From a virus, in IMG/VR virus record IMGVR_UViG_3300044995_000103, positions 1 to 20,170 of that record: a DNA stretch of 20,170 nucleotides; one strand, given 5' to 3'. The notes under the pieces are model-generated. The model was not told where the DNA came from, did not search any database, and was given only the letters and a program-made list of their open reading frames with translations. Every line of letters starts with the position of its first letter. The first letter of the stretch is position 1. A program made the position numbers and the translations under genes. This document shows positions 12,256 to 19,972 of the stretch, piece after piece.

Positions 12256-12821
12256 GTCCTGGCCTCGTTGACTGCGCAGTAAACAGTCGAGCCCACCACG
12301 TCGCGCGTGTCGCAGTAGCATGGCGCGTCCACGGTGGCGCGAGCGGTGGCCGTAGTGGCGCGCTTGCCGTCGCTGTAGGCGAACGCTGGACGTGTCGTGT
12401 AGCCAGGGTTAGGTGCGACCTTCCAGATCGGATCAGGCGGACGGGATGCCAACAGAGAATCGCGGACAGCCTGAAAGGTCGGCCACTGGTCCTGCGGGAT
12501 CAGCGTCCGCCCCTGAGCGTCTTTCTCAAATTTCTGCGTCGCGTACTTCTGGTGCGCCGCCGCCCAATCTGACGGGGTTCCTCTGGCCAACATGTAGGCG
12601 ATGGACTCCCAGTCCGGAACGAATGAGGACAGCGTGCCGCTGTAGATGACTGACTTCGCCGGTTCGTACTGGCTCGGACACCACCACCCGAAGGCGCGCG
12701 CCTTGTCGTCGCTCTTGATGACGAAGCCGGTTCCGCTGCCGAACGGCGCAGGCACGCACGACGGCTGTGCCGCGACCGCGAGAGGAAGCGCGAGCAGCGC
12801 GCTAAGCCACCACCGGGCCAC
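12225..12821 (-). CDS. Exported Cys-containing protein encoded in the tail operon
   Basis: 198 residues from the GTG at 12821 (GTG at 12830 is an alternative). An N-terminal signal peptide, ARWWLSALLALPLAVAA, is followed by a probable cleavage site before QPS. The mature part has at least six cysteines: one near the N-terminus (C22), one in FGWWCPSQY and four near the end (PCYCDTRD, VYCAV, SICTK), suggesting disulfides in the periplasm. A longer frame start at 13025 is rejected because it overlaps the coiled-coil gene and lacks coding character. No family recognised. Possible roles are host-surface alteration or superinfection exclusion; this is inference from the signal peptide and context. 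Confidence 0.65.
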   Translation of the reverse strand: MARWWLSALLALPLAVAAQPSCVPAPFGSGTGFVIKSDDKARAFGWWCPSQYEPAKSVIYSGTLSSFVPDWESIAYMLARGTPSDWAAAHQKYATQKFEKDAQGRTLIPQDQWPTFQAVRDSLLASRPPDPIWKVAPNPGYTTRPAFAYSDGKRATTATARATVDAPCYCDTRDVVGSTVYCAVNEARTWMSICTKRN

Positions 12822-13179
12822 TGCCGCCACCTTCTTCAGGAAGAGGGTTGGCCGCGACCGCTTCCGCGAGCTGATCGGTGTTGTCGCTGAGTTGTTGCGC
12901 CAGATCAGCGAGCTCATCGGCGACAGCCTGACCTGCGGCGGCCTGCTGCGCAAGCTCTGCGATGCGGGCCGCCATGTTCTCGATGAGAAGTTTGGCGCTC
13001 GCGGCCGCGCCTTTGGCTTCTTCAACTTCCTGACGCATGCGCGCCATCGATTCCTGGATTCCCATGATCTGACTCTCCATTCTCTGGACGCTCGCCTTTA
13101 GGCCGCTAATCGCAAGCACAAGAGCGTCGAATTGCGCCTGCGTCGGTACGTCAACTTCGTTGGTGACGAAAATTTTCAT
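12802..13179 (-). CDS. Coiled-coil protein
   Basis: 125 residues. After a short start (KIFVTNEVDVPTQAQF), residues about 18-105 are a continuous amphipathic heptad pattern (LVLAISGLKASVQRMESQIM, then RIAELAQQAAAGQAVADELA), ending in a glycine-rich tail (EEGGGSGPVVA). A trimeric or dimeric stalk is likely. The ATG overlaps the upstream stop as ATGA. It may be part of a fibre or a fibre chaperone. Confidence 0.7.
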   Translation of the reverse strand: MKIFVTNEVDVPTQAQFDALVLAISGLKASVQRMESQIMGIQESMARMRQEVEEAKGAAASAKLLIENMAARIAELAQQAAAGQAVADELADLAQQLSDNTDQLAEAVAANPLPEEGGGSGPVVA

Positions 13180-13691
13180 GCCAGCACGATACCATCCTCG
13201 ATCTCGGTCGAGATCGAAGTAGCGCTGACAGCCACACCGAGGAATTGCACGACGTTGCCGCTGCCGGTCGGTGGCGACTCGGTCGCTGCGCCTGGAGTCG
13301 AGGCGGACAAGTATTGGCGAGCACCAGGAGTGCGCCCGGTAACCTGGGTGTTTTGCCCTTCAAAATACACCGTCGCGTTGTTGCCGCTAGTGACCGCTGC
13401 CAGCACGAACCCGTGCGCCTCCTTGCCTGTAGTAGCTGCGTCGGCCTTGCGTACGCGAGGGTTGCCAGAGACGTTGTGGATGTTCACGAAGTCGCCAGCG
13501 GCAAGGTTTTCGCTCGCCTGAATCGTCGCTGTATCAGCACCGATGCCAACAGGCATGACCGAGGTGTGGAGCTTGCCCGTTGCATCCAGAGCGACGATCT
13601 TGCCGTCATCGGCTGCGCCGGCACTGGTGACGGTGGCCTGCACCTCTTGGATGCGGCCTGAGACGTGAGCCAAGTATTTGTTGGCGGGCAT
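13176..13691 (-). CDS. Small tail-fibre-like protein
   Basis: 171 residues: a short N-terminus (PANKYLAHVSGRIQEVQAT), then DGKIVALDATGKLHTSVMP, NLAAGDFVNIHN and a C-terminal domain with ATVYFEGQNTQVTG, LSASTPGAATESPPTG and VVQFLGVAVSATSISTE. This is the pattern of small beta-rich fibre or decoration proteins. It is related to the next upstream gene. A strong AAAGGAGG lies 6 nt before the ATG, the best Shine-Dalgarno in the operon, so it is probably made in large amounts. Confidence 0.72.
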   Translation of the reverse strand: MPANKYLAHVSGRIQEVQATVTSAGAADDGKIVALDATGKLHTSVMPVGIGADTATIQASENLAAGDFVNIHNVSGNPRVRKADAATTGKEAHGFVLAAVTSGNNATVYFEGQNTQVTGRTPGARQYLSASTPGAATESPPTGSGNVVQFLGVAVSATSISTEIEDGIVLA

Positions 13692-13708
13692 GACTTCCTC
13701 CTTTCATA

Positions 13709-14161
13709 TCAAGACGGCAGAATGGCCTGCCTGGGCGTTAAGACAATCCGCGTCGCAGACAATGCGATGGCCACGATCTGCGACCATCCTGCACTTGGCG
13801 GCGACTGAGTGAGCAGACCTGTGTCGCCAACCCATAGCGGGCCAGGGTTCCACGACCACGACGCTTCCGTCATCTCGCCTGACGCCAGCACAGTGACGTT
13901 GGCGCCTGCCGATGCCGCGCCTGTCGTGATGCCGACAACGGCATCAGCGTGCGCTGGATTGTTCCTGTCAGGATAGATGGCCTGCCCGGATGAATCGACG
14001 CACACGACCCGGTGACCGCCGAGCGCGATACCGGCCTGCAGCGTGAGGGTCTGCGCGCCTGCGCTTCCGGGCGGCCCAGGCGGCCCTGGCGGACCCTGTA
14101 ATGCAGTCGCGGTGATCGTGGCCTGCCGCGGCTGCTGGACGATGATCGTGTAGTCGCTCAT
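13709..14161 (-). CDS. Small fibre protein with collagen-like GPP run
   Basis: 150 residues. Residues 23-33 read GPPGPPGPPGS, a short collagen-like triple-helix nucleus. The C-terminal part (GPLWVGDTGLLTQSPPSAG, then QIVAIALSATRIVL) matches the C-terminal domain of the following gene, so the two are paralogues in part. The start overlaps the BppU-like gene's stop (ATGA). Collagen-like repeats in phage fibres set the trimer register. Confidence 0.72.
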   Translation of the reverse strand: MSDYTIIVQQPRQATITATALQGPPGPPGPPGSAGAQTLTLQAGIALGGHRVVCVDSSGQAIYPDRNNPAHADAVVGITTGAASAGANVTVLASGEMTEASWSWNPGPLWVGDTGLLTQSPPSAGWSQIVAIALSATRIVLTPRQAILPS

Positions 14162-14517
14162 CGCGTGACCTCAGCCCGGACGATTGCCGTGCCAAACAGC
14201 GGGCTATCGACTGTGCCGTCTGCCCAGACGATCTCCATGTCCCAACTGTAATTCTGCTGCACGCCAGACACCGGAATCGCTGCCGTCTGCGTGTCTGTCA
14301 GCGACAGCTCGATGGTGTTCGGCAGCGTGATCGTCACGGTGAATGCTGCCGCTATCGTCGCCGCGTCTGGACTTGAACGGATCTGAGCGCGCACCGTGGC
14401 GCCAGTAAGATCAGCAGCCGATCCATTGCTCTGCTGCACATCAAGCCGGACGATGAAGGTCGCTCCCTGCTTGATGCGCAGGTCGAGCTGCTGGCCGTGC
14501 GTGCCGATGACAGCCAT
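14158..14517 (-). CDS. BppU-like small tail/baseplate-associated protein
   Basis: 119 residues with the pattern of N-terminal BppU-like beta domains: a start QLDLRIKQGATFIVRLDVQQ, then DLTGATVRAQIRSSPDA, IELSLTDTQTAAIPVSG, YSWDMEIVWADGTVD and a final FGTAIVRAEVT. These domains attach fibres to the tail tip. GGAGGG lies 4 nt before the ATG, inside the end of the preceding gene. It leads a run of fibre-like genes. Confidence 0.72.
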   Translation of the reverse strand: MAVIGTHGQQLDLRIKQGATFIVRLDVQQSNGSAADLTGATVRAQIRSSPDAATIAAAFTVTITLPNTIELSLTDTQTAAIPVSGVQQNYSWDMEIVWADGTVDSPLFGTAIVRAEVTR

Positions 14518-14518
14518 G

Positions 14519-14689
14519 TCACCCTCCGTCCGCCCTATCCAATGGCTCGTACTCCATGCAGGATTTCGCCATTGGATACGCCGGCATTAATTTACCGCAC
14601 ACCTGTACCCATGTACATCTGCTCTCGTCGAATAGGGCAGCGACGGAACCATTTTTTGAGTTCCAGCGGCAGCTTTCGCAGAGGCTCAT
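14519..14689 (-). CDS. Cys-rich small protein, probably metal-binding
   Basis: 56 residues: SLCESCRWNSKNGSVAALF, then RCTWVQVCGKLMPAY and KSCMEYEPLDRADGG. Five cysteines, including CESC, suggest a zinc or disulfide site. The ATG at 14689 overlaps the previous stop (ATGA), while the longer frame from 14764 runs through that gene. I recall similar C-x2-C-x-W peptides next to lysis-like or tail genes in other phages, without known function. GC content is lower than in neighbouring genes. Confidence 0.6.
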   Translation of the reverse strand: MSLCESCRWNSKNGSVAALFDESRCTWVQVCGKLMPAYPMAKSCMEYEPLDRADGG

Positions 14690-15006
14690 CGGAAAAACCC
14701 GGTTTTGCCAAGGATGAACATGACGACTGCAGCCGCGGCAGCCCACATCACATTTATCACCCAATCTGACACCCGCGCCTGAATTGGCGCCCGCACCTCG
14801 AGGTTTCTGACACGCTCGTCGATCCTCTCGATGGCCTGCGCGAGCCTATCGATGGCGGTGCTGGTGGCCGCTTGCCGTTCCTCGACCAGTGCAAGGCGCG
14901 TGACAGCATTGGCAAGCTCGCGCATCACGTCCTTGATCTCATTCACGTCCTCGCGCAGAGATGTGACGTGCTGCATAATCAAATCAAGTCGACGCTCCGT
15001 TTCCAT
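14686..15006 (-). CDS. Coiled-coil protein with C-terminal membrane segment (XhlA-like layout)
   Basis: 106 residues. Residues 1-75 form an amphipathic coiled-coil (DLIMQHVTSLREDVNEIKDV, then AIDRLAQAIERIDERVRNLE), and residues 83-102 a single hydrophobic segment (WVINVMWAAAAAVVMFILG). This is the layout of XhlA-type accessory lysis proteins and of some phage tail-associated membrane proteins. AAGG precedes the ATG by 9 nt. Its position in the tail operon, far from the holin/endolysin, is unusual. Confidence 0.65.
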   Translation of the reverse strand: METERRLDLIMQHVTSLREDVNEIKDVMRELANAVTRLALVEERQAATSTAIDRLAQAIERIDERVRNLEVRAPIQARVSDWVINVMWAAAAAVVMFILGKTGFFR

Positions 15007-15028
15007 TCATAGCACCTTCGCGCGCAGG

Positions 15029-15607
15029 TCATACGGCATCCAACTGAGAAATCGCTGCATCGCGCGCCGTATTGACGCCTCCATGGGTAGAGGACGCATC
15101 TACAGCGAGCTTTCCTCCAATCCTGATTGCCTCGATCGCGGCGGCGAGCTGCACCCACTGATCGCGGATAGTGCGCACGAGATCTGCGGTATCGGACACT
15201 GAGATGCCGCGCACCTGCGCCTCCGCAGTCAGAATTGGATACGGCGTCGTGTCGCTCGGCCTTCCAGCGGCGACATAGGCGTCTGCTTCTGCGGCTTTGG
15301 CCTGGTAGGTTGCCTCCTGTCCCGGTGCGACAGTGATGTATCTGGCACGTGCACGTCCCGCCGCAGCGTCGATTGCGTTTTTGGCAGACTCTTTGTAATC
15401 GGACAATGGCGGCGGTTGATATTCCGCTACCGGTCCCCACTCGCCGGCCATCGCTCTGGCGTAGATGTCACGCCCGTGTTGCTCAGTGTCGTCAGGCGAA
15501 GCTGTAAACGGGATCTCGCCAAACTCGGCCGTCTGCAGCAGAAGATCGATCGCGGTGTGCGATGCATCAGCCCACCGGAGATTGGATGCCGAGATGACGG
15601 TAATCAT
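15029..15607 (-). CDS. Tail-fibre-assembly-like protein
   Basis: 192 residues. The N-terminal part (SNLRWADASHTAIDLLLQT, then EIPFTASPDDTEQHGRDIYA and GEWGPVAEYQPPP) is the usual short domain before phage tail-fibre assembly or DUF4376-type proteins: a strand, an F-T-A-x-P-D-D motif and a Pro-rich link. The rest is a helical region (AIDAAAGRARARYITVAPGQ, then RTIRDQWVQLAAAIEAIRIG). Its ATG overlaps the fibre stop (ATGA), the usual fibre-assembly gene order. Such proteins help fibre trimers fold or attach. Confidence 0.75.
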   Translation of the reverse strand: MITVISASNLRWADASHTAIDLLLQTAEFGEIPFTASPDDTEQHGRDIYARAMAGEWGPVAEYQPPPLSDYKESAKNAIDAAAGRARARYITVAPGQEATYQAKAAEADAYVAAGRPSDTTPYPILTAEAQVRGISVSDTADLVRTIRDQWVQLAAAIEAIRIGGKLAVDASSTHGGVNTARDAAISQLDAV

Positions 15608-16368
15608 GAGATCCTCTGCCAGAGCGTAGATTCATAGGCATCGTTGATATATCCTAAGCACCGCCAGGTGCCTGGGAGTGCAGTTGAGTAAGCGGAGCCT
15701 TGCGCGCTTGCTGGGTAAAGAAGACTCCCGGAACGTGTTGTGCCTGGATTAGATTGTCCTTGCAATATCGATCGTGCAAAGCAAAAGCTGCCGACGTTGT
15801 TGAAGTTCTGATCGAGCGATACATAGCTGAGACTGACGTTCGTCGCGGCGGTAACGCGGCCCCTCGCATCGACCGTGATCTGCGGTACAGTCGTCGACGA
15901 GCCGTAAGTGCCTTGAGCGACTCCGCTATTTAGTATCGCGCCGAGCGTGTACCAGGCCGTCCCTGTGCAGACCACGATGCAGGAATTGCCTGGAAGCAGC
16001 GTCAGAGCTGTGTTCCCATCTATCGTTTCGGCTCCGCTAGGGTCGATTGTGATGCTGCCGCTGCCAATGTTGACCACAGCAAATGCGAAGCCAGCGCCGA
16101 GCGTCGATGCAGAAGTCAGTGACAAAGTCCATGTACCAGATCCGATAATGAGCTTGCCGCGATGAGAGCTCGTGATAGTTGTAGCCGAGCTGAGTGCTAC
16201 CGTGTCGACGAGCGTCGCACCGAGCGTCTTCAGCGCAGTGACGTTCGAGCCGTCTTCGCCAAACAGTCCGGACAGGTACGCGCGAAGCTGCTCGGTCGCC
16301 TGCCTGACCTGCTCCTTGGTACGGTCAGTTGCGGTCCATGATGATGATGACGGAAGTGCGGTCGGCAT
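15604..16368 (-). CDS. Tail fibre protein
   Basis: 254 residues: an N-terminal part of helical character (TKEQVRQATEQLRAYLSGLFG), then a beta domain found in many phage fibres (GKLIIGSGTWTLSLTSAST, IDPSGAETIDGN, CIVVCTGTAWYTLG). A receptor-proximal segment follows (TTVPQITVDARGRVTAATNV) and a C-terminal part (SGSLLYPASAQGSAYSTALP, then GTWRCLGY). GGAGAAGC precedes the ATG, and the J-like gene ends 12 nt upstream. Very likely the main receptor-binding fibre or a side fibre. Confidence 0.82.
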   Translation of the reverse strand: MPTALPSSSSWTATDRTKEQVRQATEQLRAYLSGLFGEDGSNVTALKTLGATLVDTVALSSATTITSSHRGKLIIGSGTWTLSLTSASTLGAGFAFAVVNIGSGSITIDPSGAETIDGNTALTLLPGNSCIVVCTGTAWYTLGAILNSGVAQGTYGSSTTVPQITVDARGRVTAATNVSLSYVSLDQNFNNVGSFCFARSILQGQSNPGTTRSGSLLYPASAQGSAYSTALPGTWRCLGYINDAYESTLWQRIS

Positions 16369-16380
16369 TCGCTTCTCCGG

Positions 16381-19062
16381 TTATCCCCACATCAGGTTCG
16401 TAGCCGGCGTCCACATCGGGTCTCCACTCGGCGCCCACATGTAATCTGCCGTCGTGCCATACAGCGCTCCAACCCATGGCCCGCGAGTTGCTCCTACTGC
16501 TGCAACGCGGAACACAGTGTTCGTGCCATAGATTGCCCGTGCGGTGAAACTCGAGGCTGAAGTTTCTCCGACTCGTGTCCAAACCAGCGCCGGGTCCGTT
16601 GGGTTTGAGCCATATGCAGCCTCGATTATGTAGCGTTCCGCGCCGGGTGCAGGACGCCATGATAGGAGTGCTTGCGTGACTTCATCCTTCGTCGACCTGA
16701 TGGTGAGACCCTGCACCTGCGGCACGGTGAAATCCGCAGGGAGCTGCCAGGCGCCAGGCGTCGGAGCCATGCCGGAATCAGCGGTGTGGACGTAATCCGA
16801 TTCGACGACAGCCGCGATCTCGACACGTTCCGGAGATCGCGGACGAATTCCAACGACGCGTGCGAGCACGTAAAGCGCCTGTCCCGCACCGAAAGCGTAA
16901 TGCGTGCGCTCGCGACTTCCGCCCGTATCCGGCGTAATCGCCGGGGCGCTCTGGAGCACCGCTTGATTTGCCTGCAACCCCTTGGTCACTTGGTACGGGC
17001 CATCGACAGAACCGTCGCGTTTGCGCAGCGCAATGTAGTGCGTCCCGCTTCCCCACGTCAGCGGCTCGCTGGTCGTGATGGTCCTTGTCGCTGAGTCGTA
17101 GGCCGTGACCTCGCCTGACTGTCCCCACTGTGGCATGTCGTGCGAGACGGCGATTAGGTCGCCGATCGAGGGAATGAATCCCTCCATCTCGGTCGCGAAT
17201 GTCAGGTGTCGGCGTCGGTAACGATTCGCGGCCGCGATATACATTCCTTCACGCCATGCCTGATCTCGCGATGTCACGCCGAACAGCCGAATGTTGACCG
17301 GCTTCTCCGCCGTCGATCCAGGCAAAGCTGCTCTAACGGTGCGCTGCGTCCAGACCTCGGAGTCGAAATACTGAACGTCCACAGCATCGGCAGTCTCATC
17401 GGATGGCATCGCGTAGTTCAGCGATAACGATCCAAGCACGATGTTGCGCATGGAGTAGATCTGCACCGGAACAGTTTGCGCGCTGTCGCGGACGATATGC
17501 ACGATTCCGCCCTGAATGTAGGGCAGCGCCCTGCCAGCCCGGGCAGCCTGTGTGAGCGCCTCCCATACGGTCTGCACCGAGTCATGGACTGCGTCGTAGT
17601 AGTCCTGCCGCTGAGACCATACCGAATCGAGTGCCAGCAGCCCGCTGAGGTCTATGCGGCTGTCCGGCAGCTTCGCGCCATAGTCCGCTCGCAGAATGTC
17701 AGCAATCGCCCATGCGATTGATCGCGTAGCCTGCGGACTGCTCCATGACGAGCCGTTCCATACGGGCAGCTTGCGCGTCACGATGCAGTTGACCTTGTGC
17801 GCAGCGAGCTGCGAGAGCTGGTTGCTTGCCTTCATGCGCATGGCGAGCACCGTGATCTTGCCGTAGTTCTGGCTGCCGGGATGGTATGCGCGCAGCGCGG
17901 CCCAGAGCAGATCGTGAGCATAGTTGCTACCCGTCTGCTTCGTGTCCGTTCGAGTCAGACGCACCTCATAGCGCGCCTGCGCCACCGAATACCGGAAGCT
18001 GTAGCGCTGAGGCGTCGTCGTCGTGGCAGAAATTGTCTCCGAGCCTAGTGTGGTCCATGTTCCAACTGGGGCGCCAGAGTCATCAATCTGTCTTGCCTCG
18101 ACGGTAAATGTCATGCTCATGGTGAGCAACGCGCCGGTGCCGGTGTCGATCTGATACAGGCCGCGCGGAGCGATCACATCGACCGCGATGGCATTGCAGG
18201 AAGTCCCGGCAGCCGAGGCCACGTATGGGCCGAGCGGCGTCCCGGTCAGCGCTTCCTGACCTGATACCTCGACGCTCGTCGTGACGTTGGCCGGAAAGAG
18301 CGTCACCTCCTGGTCGTAGCAGATTTGATATGAGATGTCCTCCCAGGCGCCGCTGGCGCTGTGGATGGCGCCATCCTGAGTCGGGTTAGCCTGCACAACG
18401 GTGTCTTCTATCCGGATCGATTCGATCGAGTGCTGCCCTTGCCCGATGACCAGCAGTTGGTAGAGAAACTGCTCGTTCCCGGCATATTCCGTGTATGGCT
18501 GTGCTCCGAAGTCCGGATAAATCAGGTGCCGTCCGTAGATGACCGGAATAGCGCTGCCCAGCCGCGCCTGATTGCCCTGCGCCTGGAGCGAATATGTCGG
18601 CGACGGTGCGGCGATCGCCTGCATCTGCTGCGGCGTTGGCGGCCTGGGCGGCGGCAACAGCGTATTGACGACCGCCATGCCGGCAAGCGAGACGCCGGCC
18701 AGCGCGCCCCAGTACACGGCGGCGTATGCGGCGCCAGTCACGCCTGCGGCAAAGGCGGCGTATGCAATCTGCGTTGCGGCGTACGGTGCGACGACCATTA
18801 CGGCCAGCATCGCCACGATACGGATCGGATCTGATCCGCCGCCACCTCCGGCAGGCAGGCATGCGAATACGACGACATCGCCGTCGCGCACCTTGCGCCG
18901 CCAGGACGCGCGCAATATCGGCTGTCCGTTGAGCAGGCAGATTGTCGGCAGCCTGGTGCGCGGCGCAAGCGCACGAATGCTGCGCCGCCGCCGCAACGTC
19001 ATGATTTCCCGCCCGCATGCCGGCCGGAATGGATCGCGGACGGTGACGACTGTTGCGCGCAT
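16381..19062 (-). CDS. Tail tip attachment protein, lambda J-like, with fused N-terminal TipI-like region
   Basis: About 893 residues from the ATG at 19062, which shares a base with the upstream TGA; a GTG one codon earlier is also possible. The first 80 residues (VRDPFRPACGREIMTL, then LNGQPILRASWRRKVRDGD and VVFACLPAGGGGGSDP) resemble the beta-grasp part of lambda I-type tail proteins, here joined to the J-like protein. A hydrophobic stretch of about 60 residues (IRIVAMLAVMVVAPYAATQ and on) precedes LGSAIPVIYGRHLIYPDFG, the J-type hallmark. The C-terminus carries a fibronectin type III-like domain (VTQALLSWRPAPGAERYIIE). It sits between the NlpC/P60 peptidase and the fibre gene, as in lambdoid tails. 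Confidence 0.9.
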   Translation of the reverse strand: MRATVVTVRDPFRPACGREIMTLRRRRSIRALAPRTRLPTICLLNGQPILRASWRRKVRDGDVVVFACLPAGGGGGSDPIRIVAMLAVMVVAPYAATQIAYAAFAAGVTGAAYAAVYWGALAGVSLAGMAVVNTLLPPPRPPTPQQMQAIAAPSPTYSLQAQGNQARLGSAIPVIYGRHLIYPDFGAQPYTEYAGNEQFLYQLLVIGQGQHSIESIRIEDTVVQANPTQDGAIHSASGAWEDISYQICYDQEVTLFPANVTTSVEVSGQEALTGTPLGPYVASAAGTSCNAIAVDVIAPRGLYQIDTGTGALLTMSMTFTVEARQIDDSGAPVGTWTTLGSETISATTTTPQRYSFRYSVAQARYEVRLTRTDTKQTGSNYAHDLLWAALRAYHPGSQNYGKITVLAMRMKASNQLSQLAAHKVNCIVTRKLPVWNGSSWSSPQATRSIAWAIADILRADYGAKLPDSRIDLSGLLALDSVWSQRQDYYDAVHDSVQTVWEALTQAARAGRALPYIQGGIVHIVRDSAQTVPVQIYSMRNIVLGSLSLNYAMPSDETADAVDVQYFDSEVWTQRTVRAALPGSTAEKPVNIRLFGVTSRDQAWREGMYIAAANRYRRRHLTFATEMEGFIPSIGDLIAVSHDMPQWGQSGEVTAYDSATRTITTSEPLTWGSGTHYIALRKRDGSVDGPYQVTKGLQANQAVLQSAPAITPDTGGSRERTHYAFGAGQALYVLARVVGIRPRSPERVEIAAVVESDYVHTADSGMAPTPGAWQLPADFTVPQVQGLTIRSTKDEVTQALLSWRPAPGAERYIIEAAYGSNPTDPALVWTRVGETSASSFTARAIYGTNTVFRVAAVGATRGPWVGALYGTTADYMWAPSGDPMWTPATNLMWG

Positions 19063-19451
19063 CACGCAGCCCTCGCGCAGAACTCAAGGATCCGCCAGCG
19101 GTGCAGTGCGAGGCTTGATGGTGACTGGTGGACCACCCCGGCGCCTTCTACAGCGTGTAGCACGCCGCTGCCAGTCCATACGCCGACATGGTGCGGACGC
19201 TGGCCGTGGCTCATCAATGCAACGGAATAGGGTTCCGGTGGCGTGACGGTGCGCCACCTCGATCGCTCCTCGTGTCCGTCGAGCGCCCGGCGCACGGCGA
19301 TCGGAGACATTGCGTCAACATCGATGACCGGCAACGCTATGCCGAGCTGATCGCGATAGACGGCACGCACCAAGCCCCAGCAGTCATAAGCATGCGGCCC
19401 TGCTGCTCCGGCAGCCCACGGCTTCCCTATGTACTTCACAGCCCAGCTCAT
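19062..19451 (-). CDS. NlpC/P60 tail tip peptidase (lambda K-like)
   Basis: 129 residues, a single C40 domain. The catalytic Cys is C24 in HAYDCWGLVRAVYR, and the His is H88 in RPHHVGVW; H99 (VLHA) may be the third residue. These enzymes cut peptidoglycan cross-links during DNA entry. The ATG overlaps the DUF1833 stop (ATGA), and its stop overlaps the J-like gene. Lambda K also has a JAB domain, absent here, so this is the short form. Confidence 0.9.
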   Translation of the reverse strand: MSWAVKYIGKPWAAGAAGPHAYDCWGLVRAVYRDQLGIALPVIDVDAMSPIAVRRALDGHEERSRWRTVTPPEPYSVALMSHGQRPHHVGVWTGSGVLHAVEGAGVVHQSPSSLALHRWRILEFCARAA

Positions 19452-19972
19452 GCAACGAGTCCAGGGAAGCGCTCGCTCGTGTACAGCTCGCGCGGAAAGC
19501 TGCGGCTGGAAAGGTCGACGTAGGCGGCGCGCGCTGTGATGCGGAAGACATCAGCGCTCGCCTCACGGATGGTCAGCGTCAGCGGCGGATCCATCTGCGG
19601 AGCGGACAGATCGGAGGCCAGATAGGGACGATACGTGACCTCGATCATGTCGGCGCTGTTCGCCGCTGCGTCCATATATGCCACGATCTCCGTCGACACA
19701 TTGTCGATGGTGATTGTGATCTCTGGCAACCCTGTCGTCGAGACCTCCGGCAGCGAGAAGTCGAAGGCATACGGCTGGAATTCAACCCATGCAAGCGGAT
19801 TGACTGGAGCAGATGCCTCGAGCCGAGCAGTGATCGGACTGATGTCGCGTACCACACGTAGCGGCTGCGTGAAGCTCGGATGCCGCAGTTCCAGCGTGTG
19901 ATAGATGACCTCGGAGGCAGGCGCCGATGCGTATGCCTCCTTGATCGCTGCGGTCAGGGCTGCGTCAGGCAC
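19448..19972 (-). CDS. DUF1833 family phage tail protein
   Basis: 174 residues: PASEVIYHTLELRHPSF and QPLRVVRDISPITARLEA near the start, VNPLAWVEFQPYAFDFSLP in the middle, EITITIDNVSTEIVAYMDAA, then MIEVTYRPYLASDLS. This pattern matches DUF1833, a tail protein usually encoded just before the NlpC/P60 peptidase in phages with lambda-like tails; lambda L fills the equivalent place. The start is GTG, overlapping the upstream gene's end by 8 nt. Confidence 0.85.
   Translation of the reverse strand: MPDAALTAAIKEAYASAPASEVIYHTLELRHPSFTQPLRVVRDISPITARLEASAPVNPLAWVEFQPYAFDFSLPEVSTTGLPEITITIDNVSTEIVAYMDAAANSADMIEVTYRPYLASDLSAPQMDPPLTLTIREASADVFRITARAAYVDLSSRSFPRELYTSERFPGLVA

Noticed and set aside
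12825-13025. N-terminal extension of the exported protein to a start at 13025
   Set aside because: This part is out of frame with the well-supported coiled-coil gene and is Arg/Ser/Pro-rich noise; the signal peptide begins at the GTG at 12821.
12646-13101. Plus-strand ORF of 151 codons over the exported and coiled-coil genes
   Set aside because: It opposes the direction of the tail operon and lies antisense to two better-supported genes.
18386-19087. Minus-strand ORF of 233 codons in the J-like gene
   Set aside because: It is Arg-rich and lies entirely over the N-terminal part of the J-like gene in another frame; the J-type motifs support the other frame.
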